DNA of 9,372 nucleotides from SYIM01 sp044359405. GTDB lineage: Bacteria > Pseudomonadota > Gammaproteobacteria > Burkholderiales > Burkholderiaceae_E. Location: the NCBI GenBank assembly GCA_044359405.1, contig JBIKMC010000125.1:1-9372 (forward strand). Reading direction: 5' to 3'. Shown here piece by piece: positions 1 through 6,645 of this stretch; position 1 is the first letter of the stretch, and each line of letters begins with the position of its first letter. Both the position numbers and the translations under genes were made by a program. Below the pieces are notes generated by a model. That model did no database searches. It was given only the letters and a program-made list of their open reading frames with translations, and had not been told where the DNA came from.

Positions 1-371
1 AGCACTTTGGCATTCGATTCAATCATCTGTTCGTCATCACGAATATGCCCATCCAGCGTTTCGGCAGTACCCTGCTCAGTAAGGGAACGTTTGATGACTA
101 CATGCGCCTGCTCAAGAGCGCTTTTCGCCCTGAGAATCTGTCGACCGTGATGTGCCGGACGCTGGTGAGCGTTGACTGGCAGGGCTATCTGTACGACTGC
201 GACTTCAATCAAATGCTTGGCATGACCGCACACCTGCAATCAGAGTCGCGCCCGCATCTGCGTGACTTGTTGCATTCAGACATGACCGGATCGCCGATTC
301 GTGTGGCCGATCACTGCTACGGATGTACGGCAGGGCAGGGCAGCAGTTGCGGTGGGGCACTGGCTGCCTAG
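1..371 (+). CDS. arsS: ArsS-like radical SAM protein, C-terminal part (5' end outside window)
   Basis: This is the last ~123 codons of a gene entering from the left; the reading frame begins at base 3, and an internal ATG at 45 is not the true start. The visible part matches the C-terminal (DUF3641-type) region of the arsenosugar-biosynthesis radical SAM protein ArsS: an FNHLFVITNMPIQRF segment, then MCRTLVSVDWQGYLYDCDFN, and a Cys-rich tail HCYGCTAGQGSSCGG before the TAG stop at 369-371. The radical SAM CxxxCxxC core lies outside the window. ArsS is known to work after the arsenite methyltransferase ArsM, adding a 5'-deoxyadenosyl group to arsenic to make arsenosugar precursors. The tail Cys cluster probably ligates an auxiliary iron-sulfur centre (inference). 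The GSSC position is a TGC cysteine codon, so no selenocysteine is indicated there. Family call is strong; arsenic as the substrate rests on family knowledge. Confidence 0.9.
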   Translation, partial: HFGIRFNHLFVITNMPIQRFGSTLLSKGTFDDYMRLLKSAFRPENLSTVMCRTLVSVDWQGYLYDCDFNQMLGMTAHLQSESRPHLRDLLHSDMTGSPIRVADHCYGCTAGQGSSCGGALAA

Positions 372-389
372 GGCGGCGCGTGGATATCC

Positions 390-1088
390 TTGAACTCATT
401 GTCTTCCGGCTATACGGCCCTGGTTATCGGTGCAACCGGAACCATCGGACAGGCCTTTCAAGCCGCCATTGCTGCGGATCTTGCATGTGCGGGCGTATTG
501 ACACTCAGCCGGGCTGGCTCCCCCGGGTTCGATCTGCGCAGCCCGGCGTCGATCGTACAGGCGCTTGAGCGATTGAACCCGCCCGCGCCTTTGTCGCTGG
601 TCATTGACGCAACTGGTGTGCTGAGTGTTGGCGACGCGGGCCCTGAAAAGTCTCTGGCGGCGATACGCCCGGAGGCCTTGCAGGAACTGATGCAGGTCAA
701 TGCGGTGAGCCCTTTGATGTTGCTTCGCGCGCTGGTGCCGCATTTATCGCGCGAGCGCTGCATTTACGGCAAGCTCTCGGCGCGGGTGGGCAGTATTTCT
801 GATAACCGACTCGGCGGCTGGTATGGCTATCGGGCGTCAAAAGCGGCGCTGAACATGTTGCTTCAGACGGCGGCCATCGAGTTGAATCGGCGTATGCCGG
901 AGCTGGTCATCGCCGCCATGCAGCCCGGCACCGTGGTGTCTCCGCTCTCGCGACGTTTTGTGTCAGCGGTCACGCCAACGGTTTCTTCCCAGGAATCTGC
1001 GGCTGGACTGCTTCACACGCTTGATGCGCTGCCGGCCAAGCCTGGCGCCCACTTTATCGACTATCGCGGTCGGTCCATCGCCTGGTGA
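390..1088 (+). CDS. Short-chain dehydrogenase/reductase (SDR), C-factor-like
   Basis: A 232-residue NAD(P)-dependent oxidoreductase of the classical SDR type, usual length for the family. The first beta strand and nucleotide-binding turn are ALVIGATGTIG (glycine motif at residues 14-20). The active site is the YRASK motif with Tyr147 and Lys151, preceded by a Ser-rich SARVGSISDN stretch that supplies the catalytic Ser. NAVSP supplies the structural Asn, and a PGTVVSPLS segment follows the catalytic helix, as expected. The start is TTG at 390, with TTG at 399 as alternative; no ATG or GTG lies between the upstream stop and the Rossmann motif, and the ribosome site is weak. The gene begins 18 bp after arsS in the same frame, so it is probably co-transcribed and perhaps translationally coupled. 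Its substrate is unknown; a role in processing an arsenic-containing product is only suggested by position. Confidence 0.85.
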   Translation: MNSLSSGYTALVIGATGTIGQAFQAAIAADLACAGVLTLSRAGSPGFDLRSPASIVQALERLNPPAPLSLVIDATGVLSVGDAGPEKSLAAIRPEALQELMQVNAVSPLMLLRALVPHLSRERCIYGKLSARVGSISDNRLGGWYGYRASKAALNMLLQTAAIELNRRMPELVIAAMQPGTVVSPLSRRFVSAVTPTVSSQESAAGLLHTLDALPAKPGAHFIDYRGRSIAW

Positions 1089-1579
1089 GCATTGCGCCTG
1101 CCCGCACTGGGTGCGCGGCTAAGGTCGTTATTGGCCGTGACCAGTGCGTCCAGCATGCGCGTGAATTCGCGCCGGTCGGTCTTTGACAGTGGGGCAAGGA
1201 TTCGCTCCTGCGCGCGCAGCATGGCGGGTACCATCTGCGCCAGGGCCCGATGGCCTTCTGGTGTGGGGCTGACCAGCTTGAGGCGTCGATCTCGCGCATC
1301 AGGCTTACGCTGAACAAGTCCTCGTATTTCAAGTCGATCAATCACACCGGCCAGCGTGGACGTATCGAGACCGACCAGCCCGGCCAGGGTACGTTGATCA
1401 ATATCGGGTTGGTTAGCCGCCGCCTGCAGTGCCGCGTACTGAACCGGGGTCAGCCCGGTCTCGCCGGTTTCCTGCAGAAAGATCGCGACCGCAATCTGTT
1501 GTAGCCGACGGATCTGATGGCCTGGCAAGCCGCTGAGGTCGACGGACTTTTTTGAACCCTTGGATGGCTTGATTGGCAT
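1061..1579 (-). CDS. MarR-family transcriptional regulator, probable repressor of the adjacent 3-hydroxybenzoate operon
   Basis: A 172-residue winged helix-turn-helix protein. The HTH spans about residues 61-90 (DQRTLAGLVGLDTSTLAGVI, then DRLEIRGLV) and the wing carries the MarR hallmark DARDRRLKLVSPTPEG at residues 94-109, where the Asp and Arg residues contact DNA in the family. Helical dimerisation segments flank it. The gene is divergent from the 3-hydroxybenzoate 6-hydroxylase gene and shares a 163-bp intergenic region containing a near-perfect palindrome at 1680-1700. MarR proteins commonly repress a divergent catabolic operon and release DNA when bound by an aromatic acid; MobR of Comamonas, which responds to 3-hydroxybenzoate, is a precedent. 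By inference the ligand here is 3-hydroxybenzoate or gentisate. The ATG start lacks a clear Shine-Dalgarno sequence. Its last 28 bases overlap the SDR gene end antisense. Confidence 0.88.
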   Translation of the reverse strand: MPIKPSKGSKKSVDLSGLPGHQIRRLQQIAVAIFLQETGETGLTPVQYAALQAAANQPDIDQRTLAGLVGLDTSTLAGVIDRLEIRGLVQRKPDARDRRLKLVSPTPEGHRALAQMVPAMLRAQERILAPLSKTDRREFTRMLDALVTANNDLSRAPSAGRRNAHQAMDRPR

Positions 1580-1671
1580 AGGCGGTGCGCGAGTTGGGCT
1601 GTTGCGCGAGCGGTGACTGTTGCGCGGGTTGGGTCAGGTGCAGATTGGCCTGGATACTTGCACAGGTCATA

Positions 1672-1707
1672 TTGTAAATGTACACTGATCATCAGTATAC
1701 ACATAAT
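1672..1707 (+). promoter_or_regulatory. Candidate promoter for the 3-hydroxybenzoate/gentisate operon
   Basis: In a locally AT-rich stretch, TTGTAA (1672-1677) and TATACA (1696-1701) are spaced by 18 bp. An alternative pair, TGTACA (1679-1684) and CATAAT (1702-1707), is spaced by 17 bp. Both resemble sigma-70 boxes and lie 36-70 bp upstream of the ATG at 1743. On the opposite strand TACAAT (1671-1676) could be the -10 box for the MarR gene. In every arrangement the 1680-1700 palindrome overlaps the polymerase site. The boxes were picked by eye and are only approximate. Confidence 0.45.
1680..1700. promoter_or_regulatory. 21-bp palindrome, probable MarR operator
   Basis: Left arm GTACACTGAT and right arm ATCAGTATAC flank a single central C. 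The arms are reverse complements except at one pair (positions 4 and 18 of the element). The size and dyad symmetry suit a MarR dimer. The site lies between the divergent MarR and hydroxylase genes and among the candidate promoter boxes, so binding would block transcription in both directions. Binding by this particular regulator is inferred. Confidence 0.65.
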
Positions 1708-1742
1708 CACTATGCTTCTTGGAATCAACCAGGAGACGCTCC

Positions 1743-2942
1743 ATGAGTTCTTCGACAGCAGGGCTTCCGGTCCTTGTTTCGGGTGGTGGCATTGGGGGAC
1801 TTGCGGCTGCGCTGGCCCTTGCAAGGCAGGGGTTTGCGGTACAGGTATTTGAGCAGGCTCCCGAAATCGGCGAAATCGGTGCTGGCATGCAGTTGGGGCC
1901 TAACGCCTTTCACGCCTTTGATGCGTTGGGCGTGGGTGAAAAAGCCCGTGGTCGTGCGGTCTATACCGACTGCATGGTGATGCATGATGCGCTTGATGAA
2001 TCACTGGTCGGTCGTATCGAAACCGGAGAGGCCTTTCGCCAGCGCTTCGGTAACCCCTATGCGGTCATTCATAGGGTTGATATTCATACCTCGCTGCTCG
2101 AGGGTGCCCAGGAAAGCGGTCGCGTCGAATTCTTCACCCGTACACGTATCGAACGGATTGAACAGAGCGGTGATACGGTATACGCCATCGACCAGAACGC
2201 TAGGCGCTGGCAGGGCCAGGCGTTGATTGCAGCCGACGGCGGAAAATCAGTCGTTCGTCAGCAATACGTGAATGACCCGCCTCGCGTGACCGGTCATGTG
2301 GTGTACCGCGCAGTCGTTGGTAAGGATGACTTTCCTGAGAACCTGCGCTGGAATGCTGCAAGTCTATGGGCGGGTCCCAAGTGCCACCTGGTGCATTACC
2401 CATTGCGAGGCGGTGAACAGTACAACGTGGTGGTCACCTTTCATAGCCGCCAGCAGGAGCAGTGGGGCGTTACTGACGGCAGTAAGGAAGAGGTTCAGAG
2501 TTACTTCAAAGATATCGCGCCGCGGCCGCGGCAGCTGATCGATCTACCCAAAAGCTGGCGTCGCTGGGCTACGGCCGATCGCGAACCCATTGCGACTTGG
2601 GTCTTCGGTCGCGCCACCATTCTGGGCGATGCCGCCCACCCCACCACGCAGTACATGGCGCAGGGCGCCTGCATGGCCATCGAAGACGCGGTGACTCTGG
2701 GTGAGGCTTTGCGTGTCCATGGCAATGACTGGGACAAGGCGCTACAGCTGTATCAGCAGTCACGGGTCGCACGCACGGCACGCATCGTACTGTCGGGCCG
2801 CGAGATGGGACGCCTCTATCACGCGGCCGGTGTCGAGCGTCTGGTGCGCAACTCGCTTTGGAAGGGGCGCAGCCAGGAGCGGTTTTATGATGCAATGGAA
2901 TGGTTATACGGCTGGAACGTCAATAATTGCCTGGCCCGGTAA
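1743..2942 (+). CDS. 3-hydroxybenzoate 6-hydroxylase (FAD-dependent aromatic monooxygenase)
   Basis: A 399-residue group A flavoprotein hydroxylase, close to the ~400 residues of characterised 3-hydroxybenzoate 6-hydroxylases (NagX/XlnD/MhbM). It would convert 3-hydroxybenzoate, NADH and O2 to gentisate in the cytoplasm. Visible motifs are the N-terminal FAD-binding GGGIGG (residues 14-19), the DG motif AADGG (Asp165-Gly166), and the GD motif LGDAAHPTTQYMAQGAC (Asp296). By position, His215 and Gln303 probably match the His213 and Gln301 active-site residues of the Rhodococcus enzyme. The C-terminal MEWLYGWNV is typical of this subfamily rather than of salicylate 1-hydroxylase. The ATG at 1743 is chosen because AGGAGA (1731-1736) sits 6 bp upstream; an in-frame TTG at 1719 would place that site inside the gene. 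A gentisate dioxygenase follows 11 bp downstream, supporting the assignment. Salicylate 5-hydroxylation or a related hydroxybenzoate is a less likely alternative. Confidence 0.9.
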   Translation: MSSSTAGLPVLVSGGGIGGLAAALALARQGFAVQVFEQAPEIGEIGAGMQLGPNAFHAFDALGVGEKARGRAVYTDCMVMHDALDESLVGRIETGEAFRQRFGNPYAVIHRVDIHTSLLEGAQESGRVEFFTRTRIERIEQSGDTVYAIDQNARRWQGQALIAADGGKSVVRQQYVNDPPRVTGHVVYRAVVGKDDFPENLRWNAASLWAGPKCHLVHYPLRGGEQYNVVVTFHSRQQEQWGVTDGSKEEVQSYFKDIAPRPRQLIDLPKSWRRWATADREPIATWVFGRATILGDAAHPTTQYMAQGACMAIEDAVTLGEALRVHGNDWDKALQLYQQSRVARTARIVLSGREMGRLYHAAGVERLVRNSLWKGRSQERFYDAMEWLYGWNVNNCLAR

Positions 2943-2953
2943 GGAAAACGCCC

Positions 2954-3991
2954 ATGGAACAGCTCGGTCGACTGGAAGATCTGCCCGCTGACTATCTTGA
3001 AAGTTTGCGGCAGCTGAACCTGGTGCCCTTGTGGCCCAGCCTGCGTGCGGTGCTTCCCCCTGAGAAGCCGCGGCCCAATACCCGTCCAACGTTCTGGAGT
3101 TACCAGGCCCTGCGACCCCTGCTGCTCAAGGCGGGCGAGCTCACCCCTATCGAAAAAGCCGAGCGCAGGGTGCTGGTGCTGGCCAATCCCGGGCATGGCC
3201 TTGAGAACATGAAGGCCAGCGCAGCCATGTATCTGGGGATGCAGTTGTTGTTACCCGGGGAGTGGGCACCCAGTCATCGACACACGCCCAATGCGGTTCG
3301 CATGATCGTCGAGGGCGACGGTGCCTACACGACAGTTGACGGCGAAAAATGTCCCATGAGCCGCGGCGATCTCATTCTCACGCCCACTGGCCTTTGGCAT
3401 GAGCACGGGCACGATGGCACGCAGCCGGTGGTCTGGCTCGATGTGCTCGATCTGCCGCTGGTCTACTATCTTGAGGCGTCTTATGTCATTGGTGGCAGTC
3501 GTCAAACCGTGAGTCCTGGTCGTGGCGATGCCGTCTACGCCAGTGGAGGTCTGCTGCCAAGTCCGGTTTTTCAGCGCTCTGACCGACGCTATCCCATGCT
3601 GCGTTATCCCTGGGCCCAAGCCCGCGCCGCGCTTCAAAGTCTCGCGGCAGATCGTCCCAATCTTGACTGCATTCAGGTCACGTACGTCAATCCTGAGACC
3701 GGCGCTGACGTGCAGAACATCCTGGGCTACTACGCGCTCATGCTGCGTCCTGGTCAGACATTGACCTTGCCGGCACAATCGCCGGCCTGTGTTTTCCATC
3801 TGATCGAAGGTGCGGCAGAGGTCAGTATTGAGACATCAAGTTTTGGGCTGGTTGAAGCTGATACCTGCTGTGCGCCCGGGTTTTCGGCGGTGACGCTGCG
3901 TAATCGACAGGCCCACGCACCGGCGTTTTTCTTCATGGCGGATGAAAGCCCCTTGCATCGCAAACTCGGTGTTTACGAAGTGCGAGGATAA
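2954..3991 (+). CDS. gtdA: Gentisate 1,2-dioxygenase
   Basis: A 345-residue bicupin ring-cleavage dioxygenase that opens gentisate between the carboxylate- and hydroxyl-bearing carbons to give maleylpyruvate, using Fe(II) and O2. The N-terminal cupin carries the metal triad: His108 and His110 in PSHRHTPNAVRMIVEG and His149 in GLWHEHGHDG, corresponding to the three His ligands known in gentisate dioxygenases. The second cupin (from about residue 245) has no such triad, as is usual. Length matches the family (~340-350). The ATG at 2954 is preceded by AAGGAAA (2941-2947), which starts within the stop codon of the hydroxylase gene, so the two genes are tightly coupled; an in-frame TTG at 2927 would overlap that gene. 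The substrate is the product of the upstream enzyme. 1-Hydroxy-2-naphthoate or salicylate dioxygenases are related alternatives, but context favours gentisate. Confidence 0.92.
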   Translation: MEQLGRLEDLPADYLESLRQLNLVPLWPSLRAVLPPEKPRPNTRPTFWSYQALRPLLLKAGELTPIEKAERRVLVLANPGHGLENMKASAAMYLGMQLLLPGEWAPSHRHTPNAVRMIVEGDGAYTTVDGEKCPMSRGDLILTPTGLWHEHGHDGTQPVVWLDVLDLPLVYYLEASYVIGGSRQTVSPGRGDAVYASGGLLPSPVFQRSDRRYPMLRYPWAQARAALQSLAADRPNLDCIQVTYVNPETGADVQNILGYYALMLRPGQTLTLPAQSPACVFHLIEGAAEVSIETSSFGLVEADTCCAPGFSAVTLRNRQAHAPAFFFMADESPLHRKLGVYEVRG

Positions 3992-3995
3992 GTCT

Positions 3996-5987
3996 GTGAG
4001 CTCAGCAAACCCTACCCAGGCGACCGAAGGCGATGTCATGTGGCGCCCCACGCCACAGCAGATCGCGACCGCCCGGCTGACCGACTATCAGCAGTGGCTG
4101 CACGCCCGCACGGGGCTGCGATTTGACAACTATCAGCGTCTTTGGAAATGGTCGGTCGATTCAATCGAGCCATTCTGGCAATCGGTCTGGGACTATTTCG
4201 GGGTGATGGCTGATGGCTCTTGTGAGCCTGTGTTGGCGTCGCGCGAGATGCCTGGTGCGCAGTGGTTTCCCAATGCGCGACTGAACTATGCCGAGCATGT
4301 GTTTCGAAACGCCACCGAGACTCGACCTGCCCTCATTGTTCGCCGGGAAGATGCGCCCGCGCGCGAGGTTTCGTGGGCCGAACTGCGTCGCGATACCGCC
4401 GCTTTCGCGCAGCGTCTGCAAGAGTTGGGCGTTAAGGCGGGTGATCGGGTTGCATCTTATCTGCCCAATCGCAGTGAGACCGTGATCGCGTTTCTGGCCT
4501 GTGCGAGTCTTGGTGCGGTGTGGTCCAGCTGCAGCCCTGACATGGGTAGTACCGTCGTGCTCGATCGCCTGCGGCAGATCGAACCCAAGTTGCTGCTGGC
4601 CAGTGAAAGCTACAGTTATAACGGCAAGACCCATGACCGTAGTGTCGTGGTCGCTGAGTTGCTGCGCGAACTTCCCAGTATTCAGACCGTGGTGCACGTG
4701 CCCGGTCCCAACGCATCGGCCGGGAGTCCCGACTGGCGTGACCGTCTAAGCTGGGCTGATGCCATCGCGCAGCAGGCCGAGTTGCGGTTTGTGCGCCTGC
4801 CCTTCAGTCATCCACTCTGGATTGTTTATTCATCGGGCACCACGGGTCTGCCCAAGCCCATGGTTCATGGTCACGGCGGCATCGTGATCACGCATCTGAA
4901 GACAATGGCGTTGCAGCATGACCTGCATCCGGGCGAACGGCTCATGTTTCTCGGTGGTACGGGCTGGATTGTCTGGAACCTGCAGGTGGGCGCGCTGCTG
5001 GTGGGTGGCAGCATCGTGCTGTATGACGGCAATCCCGCCTGGCCTGACGGCGAGACCTTGTGGCGTTTTCTCGATGAGCACCAGGTCAGCGTGTTCGGAT
5101 GCGGCGCGGCCTTTCTCATCAACTGCATGAAAGACGGGCTTAGGCCTCGTGACATGGCGCCTCTCAGATCACTGCGAGCTATCAATCCGACAGGCTCACC
5201 CCTTCCGGTAGAGGCCTACCGCTGGGTTTACGATGCGGTCAAGCCCGAAGTCTGGCTGGCCTCGATCAGTGGCGGCACCGACGTGGCCGCAGGTTTTGTA
5301 GCCGGCGTGCCCACGCTACCCGTGACTGCCGGCGAAATTCAGCATGCCGAGTTGGGTGTGGCGGCCTGCGCGTTCAACGAAGCGGGTGAGCCTGTAGTGG
5401 GTGAGGTCGGCGAACTGGTCATTACCCAGCCCATGCCTTCAATGCCCTTGTTCTTCTGGAACGATGCTGACGGTAAGCGCTATCGCGAGAGCTACTTCGA
5501 GACCTTTTCGGGTGTGTGGCGGCACGGCGACTGGATTCGCTTCACGCCGTCGGGTTCGTCGGTCATCTATGGACGTTCGGACAGCACCATCAATCGGTTC
5601 GGCATTCGCATGGGAACCGCCGAAATTTATCGTGTGGTCGAAGAACTGCCCGAGATCCGAGATAGCCTGGTGGTTGATCTTGAATACCTGGGACGTCCGT
5701 CGTTCATGCCGCTTTTCGTGGTGCTTAAAGCGGGCTGTGTGCTCGACGATGCACTGAAGGCACGCATCGCGCATGAGATCCGTACCCGGGCCTCCGCGCG
5801 GCATGTGCCGAATGAGGTGTATGCGGTGAGCGAAATTCCGCGCACCCTGACGGGCAAAAAGATGGAGGTTCCGGTGCGCAAACTGCTGCTGGGGCATTCG
5901 CGCGACAAGGTCGCAAGCCCCGATGCCATGGTCAATCCGGCCAGCCTGGACTTCTTTGTTGACCTGGCGGCAACGCTCAAGGCGTAG
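3996..5987 (+). CDS. aacS: Acetoacetate-CoA ligase (acetoacetyl-CoA synthetase)
   Basis: A 663-residue adenylate-forming ligase that would convert acetoacetate, ATP and CoA to acetoacetyl-CoA, AMP and PPi for thiolysis to acetyl-CoA. The N-terminal block (MWRPTP, then LWKWSVDSIEPFW) is characteristic of acetoacetyl-CoA synthetases. The ATP-binding loop is YSSGTTGLPKPMVH (residues 278-291). SISGGTDVAAGFVAGVPTLP and the GEIQ that follows match the AacS version of the core, YGRSDSTINRFGIRMG forms the hinge region, and TGKKMEVP carries the likely catalytic Lys621. The GTG at 3996 is chosen because GAGGA (3984-3988) lies 7 bp upstream and the gene then starts 4 bp after the dioxygenase stop. ATG 3942 would overlap that gene by 50 bp, and ATG 4038 would be a shorter option. 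A ligase of this type is not a normal gentisate-pathway step; it would fit the DUF849 enzyme at 6646 if that enzyme makes acetoacetate. A related short acid is a possible substrate. Confidence 0.88.
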   Translation: MSSANPTQATEGDVMWRPTPQQIATARLTDYQQWLHARTGLRFDNYQRLWKWSVDSIEPFWQSVWDYFGVMADGSCEPVLASREMPGAQWFPNARLNYAEHVFRNATETRPALIVRREDAPAREVSWAELRRDTAAFAQRLQELGVKAGDRVASYLPNRSETVIAFLACASLGAVWSSCSPDMGSTVVLDRLRQIEPKLLLASESYSYNGKTHDRSVVVAELLRELPSIQTVVHVPGPNASAGSPDWRDRLSWADAIAQQAELRFVRLPFSHPLWIVYSSGTTGLPKPMVHGHGGIVITHLKTMALQHDLHPGERLMFLGGTGWIVWNLQVGALLVGGSIVLYDGNPAWPDGETLWRFLDEHQVSVFGCGAAFLINCMKDGLRPRDMAPLRSLRAINPTGSPLPVEAYRWVYDAVKPEVWLASISGGTDVAAGFVAGVPTLPVTAGEIQHAELGVAACAFNEAGEPVVGEVGELVITQPMPSMPLFFWNDADGKRYRESYFETFSGVWRHGDWIRFTPSGSSVIYGRSDSTINRFGIRMGTAEIYRVVEELPEIRDSLVVDLEYLGRPSFMPLFVVLKAGCVLDDALKARIAHEIRTRASARHVPNEVYAVSEIPRTLTGKKMEVPVRKLLLGHSRDKVASPDAMVNPASLDFFVDLAATLKA

Positions 5988-5996
5988 ACGCCGCCA
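5965..5996. terminator. Possible stem-loop between convergent genes
   Basis: TGGCGGC (5965-5971) and GCCGCCA (5990-5996) are perfect reverse complements across an 18-base loop; a nested GGCG-TAGA-CGCC hairpin (5981-5992) spans the ligase stop codon. The position between convergent ends of the ligase and MarR genes suits a bidirectional terminator, but there is no T-tract on either side, so intrinsic termination is doubtful. Confidence 0.3.
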
Positions 5997-6002
5997 ATCT
6001 GC

Positions 6003-6470
6003 TCAGTAGGTATCAAGCCATCCGTCCTCACGATCGATCAGCTTGTCGAGTAATGCCCTGAGAGACCTGCGTTCGGGCTCGGTGAGCGGTGACAGCATCG
6101 CCTGCTGGCGCGCCTGAAGCATGGGCAGAATCGACTGATACGTCCGGCGACCCGCCGGAGTAATACGCAGCAGCGCAGAGCGGCTGTCTGTCGGATTGGG
6201 TCTGCGCCTGATCAGATTTTTCTTCTCCAGCGCCGTGACCGCCCGGCTGATCGTCTTTTTACTGATGCCCGACATGGTGCACACGTCCGTGGCCGTCAGA
6301 TCATCCAGATGGGCGGTGCAGTAAAGGGTCGCGAACAGCGGCCGCTGGATGCCGAATCGGCGCTCGGCATCCGCGTAGACCGGGCCGCTGAAGACGTTCG
6401 ACAGGTAACCGACCCGGTAGCCGAGTGGCAGTTCATCACTGGTAAGCAGTGTCCTGAGTTTTATTTTCAT
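6003..6470 (-). CDS. MarR-family transcriptional regulator, probable repressor of the DUF849-TRAP operon
   Basis: A 155-residue winged helix-turn-helix protein. The recognition region is at about residues 58-90 (LTATDVCTMSGISKKTISRA, then VTALEKKNLIRRR), followed by a wing PNPTDSRSALLRITPAG (residues 91-107) in which the usual DxRxR is reduced to DSRSA. The protein is clearly distinct from the MarR product at 1061-1579, with only the fold motifs in common. It is divergent from the DUF849 gene across a 175-bp region that holds a perfect palindrome at 6577-6594, and convergent with the ligase gene with 15 bp between stops. By analogy with other MarR regulators it would repress the uptake operon until its substrate, or that substrate's CoA ester, is present. 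No good Shine-Dalgarno precedes the ATG at 6468-6470, which may mean weak translation or a leaderless transcript. Confidence 0.87.
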   Translation of the reverse strand: MKIKLRTLLTSDELPLGYRVGYLSNVFSGPVYADAERRFGIQRPLFATLYCTAHLDDLTATDVCTMSGISKKTISRAVTALEKKNLIRRRPNPTDSRSALLRITPAGRRTYQSILPMLQARQQAMLSPLTEPERRSLRALLDKLIDREDGWLDTY

Positions 6471-6547
6471 AGAAAGGTTCGCAAGGGTTACACGGCAACG
6501 ATCGCCTTAGCGCGAGGTCTGTTCGACATGGGCTGCACATGAATCGA

Positions 6548-6577
6548 TTGACGACTGTTCAAAAAGCGCACTAAGAT
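6548..6577 (+). promoter_or_regulatory. Candidate promoter for the DUF849-TRAP operon
   Basis: TTGACG (6548-6553) and TAAGAT (6572-6577) resemble sigma-70 boxes with an 18-bp spacer, followed by a leader of about 60 bases to the ATG at 6646. The palindrome at 6577-6594 begins at the last base of the -10 box and would cover the transcription start. No convincing promoter for the divergent MarR gene was identified in 6471-6645. Confidence 0.4.
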
Positions 6578-6594
6578 AGTCTCAAACGAGACTA
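6577..6594. promoter_or_regulatory. Perfect inverted repeat, probable MarR operator
   Basis: TAGTCTC-AAAC-GAGACTA: two perfect 7-bp arms around a 4-bp centre, 18 bp in all. It lies between the divergent MarR and DUF849 genes, immediately downstream of the candidate -10 box, where a bound dimer would block initiation. Its sequence is unlike the 1680-1700 palindrome, so the two regulators probably have separate targets. Confidence 0.65.
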
Positions 6595-6645
6595 AATGAG
6601 CTTGCGCTGCATCGGCTTGCTTACGCCTCAGTCGGGGAGAGACAC

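Noticed and set aside
1413..1685. Frameshifted N-terminal extension of the first MarR protein
   Set aside because: The Gln-Pro-rich peptide lies in another frame, and the MarR protein already has a normal length and N-terminus from 1579.
1862..1880. Tandem GAAATCGGC/GAAATCGGT repeat in the hydroxylase gene
   Set aside because: It encodes EIGEIG, a normal conserved segment of this flavoprotein family, not a regulatory repeat.
3251..3799. 182-codon minus-strand open frame inside the gentisate dioxygenase gene
   Set aside because: Antisense shadow of a gene with intact catalytic motifs; no ribosome site or family resemblance.
3942..3995. Upstream ATG start for the acetoacetate-CoA ligase gene
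   Set aside because: It would overlap the dioxygenase gene by 50 bp and add a non-family N-terminus; GTG 3996 has a well-placed GAGGA.
4161..4697. 178-codon minus-strand open frame inside the acetoacetate-CoA ligase gene
   Set aside because: Antisense shadow with a low-complexity composition rich in Arg, His and Gln.
6309..6542. 77-codon plus-strand open frame across the MarR gene start
   Set aside because: It is antisense to the MarR coding region and has no recognisable features or ribosome site.
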